Positions 1-5,533 of a stretch of 8,897 nt of DNA are shown here, one piece after another; the stretch's first letter is position 1, and every line of letters starts with the position of its first letter. Source of the stretch: Campylobacter concisus (lineage in GTDB: Bacteria; Campylobacterota; Campylobacteria; Campylobacterales; Campylobacteraceae); the NCBI GenBank assembly GCA_018375265.1, contig JAHADO010000039.1, forward strand, positions 1 through 8,897. Reading direction: 5' to 3'. The position numbers and the translations under genes were made by a program. The notes beneath the pieces were generated by a model. It worked only from the letters and a program-made list of their open reading frames with translations, made no database searches and was not told the origin of the DNA.

Positions 1-335
1 TCGACGTTACGTGGCTAAAACTTGGTAGGCATCTGCGCTTGCTTGAAGGCGCAAAAATGATAATAGGACGTGATGAGAGTGATAATAACGCACTTTTGGC
101 CCATCCAAATGATAAATTTGAGCAGGTTAAATTTAAAGAGAGCGATGACATCGTGGGAGCTGTTAGCTTCATAAGCAAAAACGCTAGCAAAGCCGACAAA
201 GAGCTTGCTGCAAGGCTCGCACTTGCTTATACAAAAGCTAGCAAAGATGGTAAATTTGACGTTTTTGTAGATGGTGAGAAATTTAACATCGCAAGAGAAG
301 ATAAAGAGCTAGCACAAGAGTTTTTTGTGAAGTAA
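1..335 (+). CDS. C-terminal fragment of a thiouridylase-family (MnmA/ThiI-like) protein, 5' truncated
   Basis: The frame is open from the window edge (first full codon at 3) to TAA at 333-335, giving about 110 C-terminal residues with no start in view. The TTG at 39 is only an internal codon, because the reading continues upstream through WLKLGRHLRLLEGAKMIIGR. The LGRHxRL...IIGRDESDN pattern resembles the small C-terminal domain that follows the catalytic part of ThiI/MnmA-like sulfur-insertion proteins in Epsilonproteobacteria, and is reminiscent of NFACT-R/DUF814 domains. The catalytic PP-loop would lie outside the window, so the tRNA-thiolation role is inferred from remembered family resemblance. 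The last part is lysine-rich and ends in EFFVK. Codon use matches the next gene, supporting native chromosome. Coding status is near certain; product identity is moderate. Confidence 0.6.
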   Translation, partial: DVTWLKLGRHLRLLEGAKMIIGRDESDNNALLAHPNDKFEQVKFKESDDIVGAVSFISKNASKADKELAARLALAYTKASKDGKFDVFVDGEKFNIAREDKELAQEFFVK

Positions 336-415
336 ATTTATACACTTAAAACACCATTTTCTTTTTAAAATTAGAAAAATATATTTTAAAAATATTTGAT
401 ATTAAGCTAAGCATA

Positions 416-421
416 TATAAT
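416..421 (+). promoter_or_regulatory. Probable sigma-70 -10 box of the periplasmic binding protein gene
   Basis: TATAAT lies 55 bases before the ATG at 476 in a very AT-rich gap. No convincing -35 is seen, which is normal for Campylobacter sigma-70 promoters. Metal-responsive (Fur-type) control would be expected for this kind of gene, and the surrounding A/T runs contain imperfect palindromes, but none is clear enough to call as an operator. Confidence 0.45.
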
Positions 422-475
422 ATTACATATAAAATATAAAAAAATATATTTAATAAATTTATAAAGGAATAAATA

Positions 476-1498
476 ATGAAAAGAATTTTCATCACTTTTT
501 TATCGCTGCTAATGGCATCTATGCTAAATGCAGCCCAGCTTAGAGAGATCAAAGATATCTCTGGTGACATCGTCAAGGTCCCTGTAAATGTGGAAAAGAT
601 CGCTACTCTTTGGTATGCGAACAACCAGATCGTTTTGATGCTAGGTGGGGCTGATAAGATAGTAGCGACGACTGATCTTATCAAAAATAATAAGTGGTTT
701 GCGCATGTGTATCCTAGAATTTCAAGCATACCAAATGGCGTAAATGGCAAGAGTTTGCAGGCTGAAGAGCTAGTCAAACTAAATCCTGACATCGTTATAG
801 CTGCTGATAAAAACAACAAAGAAGAGCTAGTTAAAAATGGCTTTACCGTGCTTTATCCGTCATTTACAAATCACGCTAATATGAAAAAGAGCGTATCTAT
901 CATGGCTGAAGTCATAGGTGGTGACGCGCCAAAGATAGCTAAGAAATTTAATGAGTATTTTGACGGCAACCTCAAAAGAGTGCTAAGTAAAACAGATAAG
1001 ATTGCTGAGGCAGATAGACCAAAAGTGCTTCACATAGCTGATGGTAAGAACTTGCTTAAGGTTGATGGCACAAATACGATCATAGATGAGTGGATAAGAG
1101 TTGCAGGAGGGCAAAATGCGGTTTCAAAAGCTGGGAATATGCTGGAGCTTAATGCCGAAGAGATCATAAAGATAAACCCAGACGTGATCATCATAGGCAG
1201 AGCCAAAGCGCCAGAAATTTTAAAAAAACTATATGAAGATCAAGTCTATGCCGGCACAAACGCTGTCAAAAACAAAAAAGTCTATGTAAATCCAGCTGGC
1301 GTATTTAGCTGGGATAGATACGGCGCTGAGGGGGCTTTACAAATTTTATGGGCGGCAAAGACCTTGCATCCTGAGCTTTTTAAAGATGTGGATATAGCGG
1401 CTGAGACAAAGAAATTTTATAAAGAATTTTTACACTACGACCTAAGTGACAAAGAGGTTGGCTACATTTTAAATGGGCTAGACCCAGAGGGAAAATAG
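476..1498 (+). CDS. Periplasmic substrate-binding protein of a metal/siderophore-type ABC transporter
   Basis: A 340-aa protein of the Peripla_BP_2 (TroA/FepB/BtuF-like, PF01497) type, which captures a metal chelate such as an Fe-siderophore, haem, corrinoid or nickel complex in the periplasm and delivers it to an ABC permease. Residues 1-20 form a classical signal peptide: KR, hydrophobic core FITFLSLLMASML, and an A-x-A-like site near NAAQ. There is no lipobox Cys, so it should be soluble rather than a lipoprotein. Family features include the early IATLWYANNQIVLMLGGADKIVATT segment, the LVKLNPDIVIAAD strand-turn, the mid-protein GGQNAV motif, and its repeat INPDVIIIG in the second lobe. The ATG is supported by AAGGA at 464-468. 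No permease or ATPase gene adjoins it, so it is either an orphan or separated from its partners by the island. The ligand cannot be read from the sequence. Confidence 0.85.
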   Translation: MKRIFITFLSLLMASMLNAAQLREIKDISGDIVKVPVNVEKIATLWYANNQIVLMLGGADKIVATTDLIKNNKWFAHVYPRISSIPNGVNGKSLQAEELVKLNPDIVIAADKNNKEELVKNGFTVLYPSFTNHANMKKSVSIMAEVIGGDAPKIAKKFNEYFDGNLKRVLSKTDKIAEADRPKVLHIADGKNLLKVDGTNTIIDEWIRVAGGQNAVSKAGNMLELNAEEIIKINPDVIIIGRAKAPEILKKLYEDQVYAGTNAVKNKKVYVNPAGVFSWDRYGAEGALQILWAAKTLHPELFKDVDIAAETKKFYKEFLHYDLSDKEVGYILNGLDPEGK

Positions 1499-1546
1499 AA
1501 ATTTATAGCGAGTATAGTTACGATGTTAGAGCTTTTAGGTTATTTT

Positions 1547-1552
1547 TATAAT
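1547..1552 (+). promoter_or_regulatory. Possible -10 box of the decayed toxin-antitoxin copy
   Basis: TATAAT lies 38 bases before the antitoxin-like ATG at 1590, just outside the stretch repeated at 4229. The intact copy has different sequence at this position, so the two copies do not share a promoter. The call rests on the hexamer alone. Confidence 0.3.
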
Positions 1553-1589
1553 TTTTAGTATTATTTTAGGTATTAAATAAAGGATAAAA

Positions 1590-1840
1590 ATGCAAACCAT
1601 ACAAGCAAATTTCACAGCTAGCATAAGCGAGCTAAAAAAGTCTCCAGCTCAAATTTTAAAACAAGCTGGAGATAATGTTGTAGCTATACTAAACCACAAT
1701 GTCCCTAGCGCATATCTAGTGCCTAGTGCTATCTATGAAAAATGGCAGAGATAATAGAATAGTATCATTTAAGTAAAACAGTAGATGCTGTTTTAGCAAG
1801 TGATGAAAAACCACTAAAAGTAAGTCTAGATGAGATATGA
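1590..1840 (+). pseudogene. Decayed antitoxin gene (StbD/RelB/Phd-like), frameshifted
   Basis: This is a broken copy of the antitoxin at 4265-4516. It keeps the ribosome-binding site AAAGGA and ATG (1590), and the first 51 codons read like the intact protein (MQTIQANFTASISELKKSP...). One A is missing from the A-run near 1740, which shifts the frame into WQR and a TAA at 1752-1754, leaving a 54-codon ORF. A second lesion turns the Glu-Glu of the intact copy into Glu-stop (GAA TAG) in the original frame. The N-terminal DNA-binding/dimerization half could still be made as a 54-aa peptide and might bind the operator of the intact operon, but it lacks the toxin-neutralising C-terminus. Orientation and surroundings suggest a remnant of an earlier related element. 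Confidence 0.85.
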
Positions 1841-1859
1841 GTTAGAATTTTGCTAAGCG
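1830..1859 (+). pseudogene. Remnant of the 5' end of a RelE/StbE-like toxin gene
   Basis: The overlapping toxin start is preserved inside the antitoxin 3' end, as in the intact operon, and reads M-R-Y-E-L-E-F-C-stop. One T is missing from the T-run, and recognisable homology to the intact toxin gene (4506-4793) ends at about 1859. About 90% of the toxin is absent, so this copy cannot produce toxin. Confidence 0.75.
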
Positions 1860-2006
1860 TAAAAAAAGAGGCCTTTATAAAAAAAATTAAAATATTTGCT
1901 ATCTAATCTTTTAATAATAGAAAATTTAACAATAAGCAAAAGAGTAAATTTACTGAAAGCATTTTGCAAAAATTTAAAAAACTGTACCATACTTTTAGAA
2001 AATTTT

Positions 2007-2036
2007 AAAAAAAGGGAAACTGCAAAAAGGGCAGTT
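2007..2036 (-). terminator. Rho-independent terminator-like hairpin downstream of the tRNA-Met fragment (minus strand)
   Basis: Read on the minus strand, AACTGC and GCAGTT form a six-pair stem around a seven-base loop, followed by TTCCC and seven T. It lies 26 bases past the CCA end of the tRNA-Met half, where a tRNA terminator is expected. This supports the view that the left flank of the attachment site is the natural downstream side of the tRNA gene. The stem is short, so strength is uncertain. Confidence 0.5.
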
Positions 2037-2061
2037 AAAGTATCGATAAGTAGGACATCAA

Positions 2062-2106
2062 TGGTGTCACGGGGGAGACTTGAACTCCCGACCTCCGGCT
2101 TATGAG
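2062..2106 (-). other. Attachment site: 3' half of a tRNA-Met(CAU) gene
   Basis: Read on the minus strand this is the second half of a tRNA: anticodon loop CTCATAA (anticodon CAT, 2102-2104), 3' anticodon stem GCCGG, five-base variable loop, T-arm GGGAG-TTCAAGT-CTCCC, acceptor strand CCGTGAC, discriminator A and encoded CCA (2062-2064). The 5' partner of the anticodon stem and the D-arm are absent: past 2107 the sequence turns AT-rich and does not pair. It is therefore not a functional tRNA gene but the displaced half produced when a tyrosine integrase crosses over in an anticodon loop. Polarity puts chromosome to the left and element to the right; the intact tRNA-Met should lie at the far right end, outside the window. 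Confidence 0.85.
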
Positions 2107-2211
2107 GATTTTTTATATGAGCTCCTAAAAGCCTGAAATACGCACTTTAGACGATTTTTTGCTTAGTGATTACATAAAACTGTTCCATTTTTGACCGGTT
2201 GGCTATTAAAT

Positions 2212-4182
2212 ATGGGACAACACTTAAGGGAGCGAAACGGTATATATTACTACCGAGCCACACTTGCTCCAAGCATTAGAAAATTTTTTAACGAAAAGCG
2301 AGAAATTTGCTTCTCCACATCCACTAATCTCTTGGAAAAAGCCAGAAAAAGGGCTAAAATTCTAGATAACAATCTTTACCTGATAAAAAGGGCGGTTCAC
2401 ATGAATCTTAGTGATAGCATAATCCAATCTTTTGTAAATTCGTTTATGAAAGTAAAGCTTAGTAAGAGCATCAAAGAGCACTCTCTTCTTAATAAGAAGA
2501 TGGATGTAGAATTTCTAAATGCGCTCAATGACTACTTTAAACAAAGTTTGATAGATGGCGATCTACCTCAAATTTTAATTAAGGATATAAGCAATATCGC
2601 TAACACTGCTGGCGCTCTTGGTAGCAAGGATAAAGAAAACATAGGGCAAACTCTTTTAGAGAAGAACATACTAACACTTAACTATCTTGTATCAAAGCTT
2701 GAGAAGAGCAGCGTGCTTTTTGATGACAAGCGTGAACACTGTTTTCTCGAAGATGATTCTAGTGATAACTTAGCCAAACATGCCAAACCTAGTTCGTTTG
2801 ACGTTAAGGACATAGCTTCATTTCAAGAAAATATAAAAGAGCTTGAAGATGGCGGCTGTTTGCCTATTACAGATGGGCAGCTTAAGGCTATGGCTCAGAG
2901 GATTAGCGAGACGGTTTATGCCATACTAGATCAAAAGTATGGCTCAACTTCAAATTTAAAGCTAGTAAGAACAAAGAATAGCCATAGAAGCATGGAAGAT
3001 ATCATATTGGATCCAAATCCACCAAAAAATATCAAGATAAAATTAGATGACGATAGTAGCTTTAGTATTTTTAATCCTAGCGCCCAAGTAACACAAGAGT
3101 ATGAGATCAGACAAGCATTGCAAGCGACATCTAGCTCTAGCAATAAATTCTCAGCTTTAAATTTAGAAGATCAAAAGAGCTTAAAGGATGCATTCGAGAT
3201 ATTTGAGACAAACACTAAAAGAGCTGACAAGTGGTCGCCAGATACGCAAAGACTAGTTACTGGCGTAAAAAAGCTCTTATTTTTATACTTTAACGAAGAT
3301 ACGCCAGTTTATAGGATCACGAGAGATAACTTGCTTGAATTTAGAGATCTTCTTTATAAAATTCCAACTAAGCTAGCTCAAAAGAGCAGGTATAAAGATA
3401 AAAGTTTATCTCAGATACTTAAGCTAGGAGAAAATGACGATAAACTCTCTGAGCCTACTATCCAAAAATATATGATAAGGGTTATTCAGTTTTTTAACTA
3501 CTGCTTTGATAGCGGCTATATAAGTAAAAGCATAACTGCAAAAATGAATGTCAAGATAGACATAGACCCTAGCGAAAGGGCAGTGCTTCCATACGAAGCA
3601 TCAGAAGCTAGAAAGATCTTTGAGATAGTAACTAGTATCAAACAAAGTGGTAAATCACCAAGTTCAAGGATAGAGGCTAGTGAGCTCTACTACGTCACAA
3701 TGATAGCTGCTTATAGTGGCATGAGGATAAAAGAGATCACACAGCTTCATAAGGAAGATATAGCTTTAAAAGATGGGATTTACTGCTTTAACATAAACAC
3801 AAATGATGGTAAAACCACCAAGACCAAAAACAGCATTAGGTTTGTGCCTATTCATAGTAAGCTCATAGATCTAGGTCTGCTAGAATATGTTAATAGCAAG
3901 AAAAGCGGAAATATATTTAAGGTAAGCAATAAGGACTTCTCTGAAATTTTTAGAAGCCAGATCCAAAGAAAGTTTATAGACAAAGACTCTAAAAAGACCT
4001 TCTACTCTTTTAGGCACTACTTTATAGACTATCTAGTGCAACGCGAGGTAGAAGCTAACCTTATAGCCCAGATAGTAGGACATGAAAAGCAGTATAAAAT
4101 TTTACTAAACACTTATGCCAAGCCTATTAATGCAAACACACTAAAGGCTAAAGTAGAGATGGTATCGTATGATAATGAGTAG
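2212..4182 (+). CDS. int: Tyrosine recombinase / site-specific integrase
   Basis: About 656 aa from the ATG at 2212; an in-frame TTG at 2191 would add seven residues, and neither start has a clear Shine-Dalgarno. The first ~60 residues (LRERNGIYYYRATLAPSIRKFF...) resemble the N-terminal module of long proteobacterial integrases (DUF6538-like). A long helical middle region, probably species-specific arm binding, is followed by a SAM-like core-binding domain around 315-450 and the catalytic domain around 460-640. Catalytic residues (ATG-2212 numbering) are Arg505 in YSGMR, a Lys in the GKTTKTKNSIRF hairpin, Arg601-His602 in FYSFRHYF, His624 in VGHEK and nucleophile Tyr635 in NTYAKP. The first His of the usual HxxR box is Tyr, a substitution known in this family. 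Its position beside a split tRNA-Met indicates it catalyses element integration and excision. It reads away from the attachment site. Confidence 0.93.
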   Translation: MGQHLRERNGIYYYRATLAPSIRKFFNEKREICFSTSTNLLEKARKRAKILDNNLYLIKRAVHMNLSDSIIQSFVNSFMKVKLSKSIKEHSLLNKKMDVEFLNALNDYFKQSLIDGDLPQILIKDISNIANTAGALGSKDKENIGQTLLEKNILTLNYLVSKLEKSSVLFDDKREHCFLEDDSSDNLAKHAKPSSFDVKDIASFQENIKELEDGGCLPITDGQLKAMAQRISETVYAILDQKYGSTSNLKLVRTKNSHRSMEDIILDPNPPKNIKIKLDDDSSFSIFNPSAQVTQEYEIRQALQATSSSSNKFSALNLEDQKSLKDAFEIFETNTKRADKWSPDTQRLVTGVKKLLFLYFNEDTPVYRITRDNLLEFRDLLYKIPTKLAQKSRYKDKSLSQILKLGENDDKLSEPTIQKYMIRVIQFFNYCFDSGYISKSITAKMNVKIDIDPSERAVLPYEASEARKIFEIVTSIKQSGKSPSSRIEASELYYVTMIAAYSGMRIKEITQLHKEDIALKDGIYCFNINTNDGKTTKTKNSIRFVPIHSKLIDLGLLEYVNSKKSGNIFKVSNKDFSEIFRSQIQRKFIDKDSKKTFYSFRHYFIDYLVQREVEANLIAQIVGHEKQYKILLNTYAKPINANTLKAKVEMVSYDNE

Positions 4183-4228
4183 GGATAAATTTCAAAGCAT
4201 AAACTTTTAAGACTATCTTTATATCTTA

Positions 4229-4536
4229 TTTAGTATTATTTTAGGTATTAAATAAAGGATAAAAATGCAAACTATACAAGCAAATTTTACAGCTAGCATA
4301 AGTGAGCTAAAAAAGTCTCCAGCTCAAATTTTAAAACAAGCTGGAGATAATGTCGTAGCCATACTAAATCACAATGTCCCTAGTGCCTATCTAGTACCTA
4401 GTGCTGTCTATGAAAAAATGACAGAGATAATAGAAGAGTATCATATAAGCAAAGCAGTAGATGCCGCTCTAGCAAGTGGTGAAAAACCAGTAAAAGTAAG
4501 CCTAGATGAGCTATGAGTTAGAATTTTTGCCAAGCG
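4229..4536 (+). repeat. Right copy of the ~308-bp imperfect direct repeat (intact toxin-antitoxin module)
   Basis: Partner of 1554-1859. The shared leader TTTAGTATTATTTTAGG and the following AAAGGA ribosome-binding site are identical in both copies, while sequence upstream of 4229 differs. In this copy the homologous stretch runs on into a complete toxin gene. Confidence 0.85.
4265..4516 (+). CDS. Antitoxin of a type II toxin-antitoxin pair (StbD/RelB/Phd-YefM-like)
   Basis: An 83-aa protein that should bind and neutralise the toxin encoded immediately downstream and repress their common promoter. The N-terminal part (ANFTASISELKKSPAQIL, then AILNHNVPSAYLVPSAVYEKM) matches the StbD/YefM pattern SISELKKNP...VAVLNxNxPxxYxVP, the dimerization and DNA-binding domain. 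The acidic C-terminal ~25 residues, EEYHISKAVDAALASGEKP onward, are the likely toxin-wrapping segment. ATG 4265 follows AAAGGA (4254-4259) at normal spacing. The 3' end overlaps the toxin gene by 11 bases (4506-4516), giving translational coupling. A decayed paralogue lies at 1590. Its role is probably stabilisation of the element; addiction has not been shown from sequence. Confidence 0.87.
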   Translation: MQTIQANFTASISELKKSPAQILKQAGDNVVAILNHNVPSAYLVPSAVYEKMTEIIEEYHISKAVDAALASGEKPVKVSLDEL

Positions 4537-4793
4537 CTTTAAAAGAGTGGCAAAAGCTTGACAATAGCATAAAAGTGCAGTTTAAAAAGAAGCTAAGTGA
4601 GCGTCTAGAAAACCCAAAGGTTGCTAAAGACAAGCTACGAGGCTATGAAGATGTCTATAAGATCAAGCTAAGAGATGTCGGCTACCGCTTGGCGTATCAA
4701 GTCAAAGATGACGAGATCGTAGTATTGGTGCTAGTTGTCGGCAAAAGAGAGAACAACGAAGTATACGAGATGCTAAAGGATAAATTTAACTAA
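4506..4793 (+). CDS. RelE/StbE-family toxin (ribosome-dependent mRNA interferase type)
   Basis: A 95-aa protein of the RelE/ParE superfamily, RelE/StbE branch, normal in length. The features in order are YELEFLPSALKEWQKLD (strand plus first helix), FKKKLSERLENP (second helix), the KDKLRGYEDVYKIKLRDVGYRLAYQV core with the basic residues Lys, Arg and Arg typical of the RelE active surface, and the closing strands EIVVLVLVVGKRENNEVY. RelE members cut mRNA in the ribosomal A site; that activity is family knowledge. The ATG at 4506 lies inside the antitoxin gene (ATGAGCTATGA overlap), so translation should depend on that of the antitoxin. The gene appears intact, with no stop or frameshift, unlike the remnant at 1830. 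Confidence 0.9.
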   Translation: MSYELEFLPSALKEWQKLDNSIKVQFKKKLSERLENPKVAKDKLRGYEDVYKIKLRDVGYRLAYQVKDDEIVVLVLVVGKRENNEVYEMLKDKFN

Positions 4794-4808
4794 GCATAAA
4801 GCTAGACT

Positions 4809-4841
4809 TTAGTTATCTGTAATTTGCTAGTAACTAATTTT
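4809..4841 (+). terminator. Weak possible terminator after the toxin gene
   Basis: TTAGTTA (4809-4815) and TAACTAA (4831-4837) form a perfect seven-pair inverted repeat with a 15-base loop, followed by TTTT. The stem is AT-rich and the loop long, so it would be a weak terminator; a protein-binding palindrome is an alternative. It starts 15 bases after the toxin stop. Confidence 0.3.
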
Positions 4842-5094
4842 ATGTTATTAGCTTGTCCTATCTAAAGTGCTATTTTATGATGAGTATAACCCCTATAAAT
4901 TTATTATTTTATTTTCTTAATTTCATACCAGATTAAATTTCTAAGAGAAATTTAAAAGCTACAAAAATTATATTATATATTTCATAGTATTTTTAAAAAA
5001 CACGCATTTTAGCGGCCTGAAGCCTACCGAATTCCTTGTTTTAGGCTGTGAAATTTTATAAAATAACCTTGAAAGATATTTAAAGAGCAAGTCT

Positions 5095-5132
5095 GCCAAA
5101 AATTTTATGACATAGGATTTTTGAGTGGCTTC
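5095..5132 (+). other. Candidate oriT core with nic site (ColE1-like)
   Basis: The inverted repeat CAAAAAT (5097-5103) / ATTTTTG (5117-5123) ends two bases before TGG-CTTC (nick would fall between 5128 and 5129). Outer GCC (5095-5097) and GGC (5127-5129) can also pair if a short bulge is allowed. In ColE1/pBR322 the nick lies in ACTGG-CTTA at the end of an inverted-repeat arm, so the layout is similar, although the sequence match is only partial (TGGCTT shared). The site lies 25 bases before the mbeC-like gene. This is inference from position and shape. Confidence 0.4.
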
Positions 5133-5156
5133 TTCTTGGATTGGGAGTAAATTTAC

Positions 5157-5498
5157 GTGAGTTCTGAAAAGATAAAAAAACGCAAGGTAACCAAAGTCAT
5201 AACTAAAAGACTTAGGCTAAGTAATGCAGAATGGTTGGTGATTAATAATAAATTACAAGAAAGTGGCCTAACTTTCTCAAAATTTGCCCTAAGAGCTATG
5301 TTGTCTAAGCAGATTTATGCACCAATTATAAGGGAACTTCTAATTGAGCTATCTAGACAAGGACAAAACATAAACCAAATAGCCACCAAATTAAATAGTG
5401 GGCAAAGCCTAGATAGAGTTGGTATTGAGATCATAGCCGACGATAATAAGATCTTACATAAAATTTATGAAATATTGGGTAAAAAATATGTTTCTTGA
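5157..5498 (+). CDS. mbeC: MobC/MbeC-like relaxosome accessory protein
   Basis: A 113-aa basic protein that should bind oriT DNA and help the relaxase open it. Residues 15-50 (TKRLRLSNAEWLVINNKLQESGLTFSKFALRAML) fit a ribbon-helix-helix DNA-binding fold, and the later IIRELLIELSRQGQNINQIATKLN stretch is the hallmark of the MobC family (PF05713; GxNINQIAxxLN). The start is GTG at 5157, with GGGAG at 5143-5147; an in-frame TAA at 5148 rules out anything further upstream and the next in-frame ATG is mid-domain. The gene ends 35 bases before the relaxase ATG, the order mbeC-mbeA of ColE1. The symbol is given by family and gene order, not by close identity. Confidence 0.85.
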   Translation: MSSEKIKKRKVTKVITKRLRLSNAEWLVINNKLQESGLTFSKFALRAMLSKQIYAPIIRELLIELSRQGQNINQIATKLNSGQSLDRVGIEIIADDNKILHKIYEILGKKYVS

Positions 5499-5533
5499 TT
5501 CGCCTTGTATCAATACAAATAAAGGCACTAGTG

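Larger units (their letters stand above)
1554..1859 (+). repeat. Left copy of an imperfect ~306-bp direct repeat (toxin-antitoxin module)
   Basis: This stretch matches 4229-4536 at about nine positions in ten, judged by eye. Homology begins at TTTAGTATTATTTTAGG in the leader, covers the whole antitoxin gene, and stops in the first codons of the toxin gene. The two copies flank the tRNA-derived site and the integrase gene. Differences in the first half are almost all at third codon positions, so both copies were selected as proteins before this one decayed. Confidence 0.85.
4794..5156. other. Non-coding stretch between toxin-antitoxin and mob operons; probable oriT region
   Basis: No ORF is supported in these 363 bases. 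They hold the weak hairpin at 4809-4841; a perfect 10-bp inverted repeat TTAAATTTCT / AGAAATTTAA around AAG (4933-4955); an AGCCTA / TAGGCT pair (5021-5026 and 5042-5047) spaced by 15 bases; and CAAAAAT / ATTTTTG (5097-5103 and 5117-5123) directly before a GTGGCTTC. Such a run of palindromes immediately upstream of a relaxosome gene is what an origin of transfer and mob promoter region looks like. A mob promoter -10 could not be fixed with confidence. Confidence 0.55.

Noticed and set aside
346..819. Minus-strand ORF of 157 codons
   Set aside because: It is antisense to the well-supported binding protein gene and to AT-rich leader, with no family signal; a shadow frame.
1896..2105. Plus-strand ORF of 69 codons ending in VSRGRLELPTSGL
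   Set aside because: The C-terminus is the typical spurious translation of antisense tRNA sequence; the rest is low-complexity AT-rich DNA, and there is no ribosome-binding site. The tRNA-Met half explains the open frame.
2062..2106. A complete, functional tRNA-Met gene
   Set aside because: The 5' half (acceptor 5' strand, D-arm, 5' anticodon stem) is absent on the far side of 2107, so only an attachment-site half is present.
2931..3143. Minus-strand ORF inside the integrase gene
   Set aside because: Antisense shadow of integrase codons with no start signal or recognisable domain.
1554..4536. A composite transposon bounded by the two ~306-bp direct repeats
   Set aside because: The repeats are toxin-antitoxin gene copies, not IS ends; they differ at about one base in ten and have no terminal inverted repeats or transposase.
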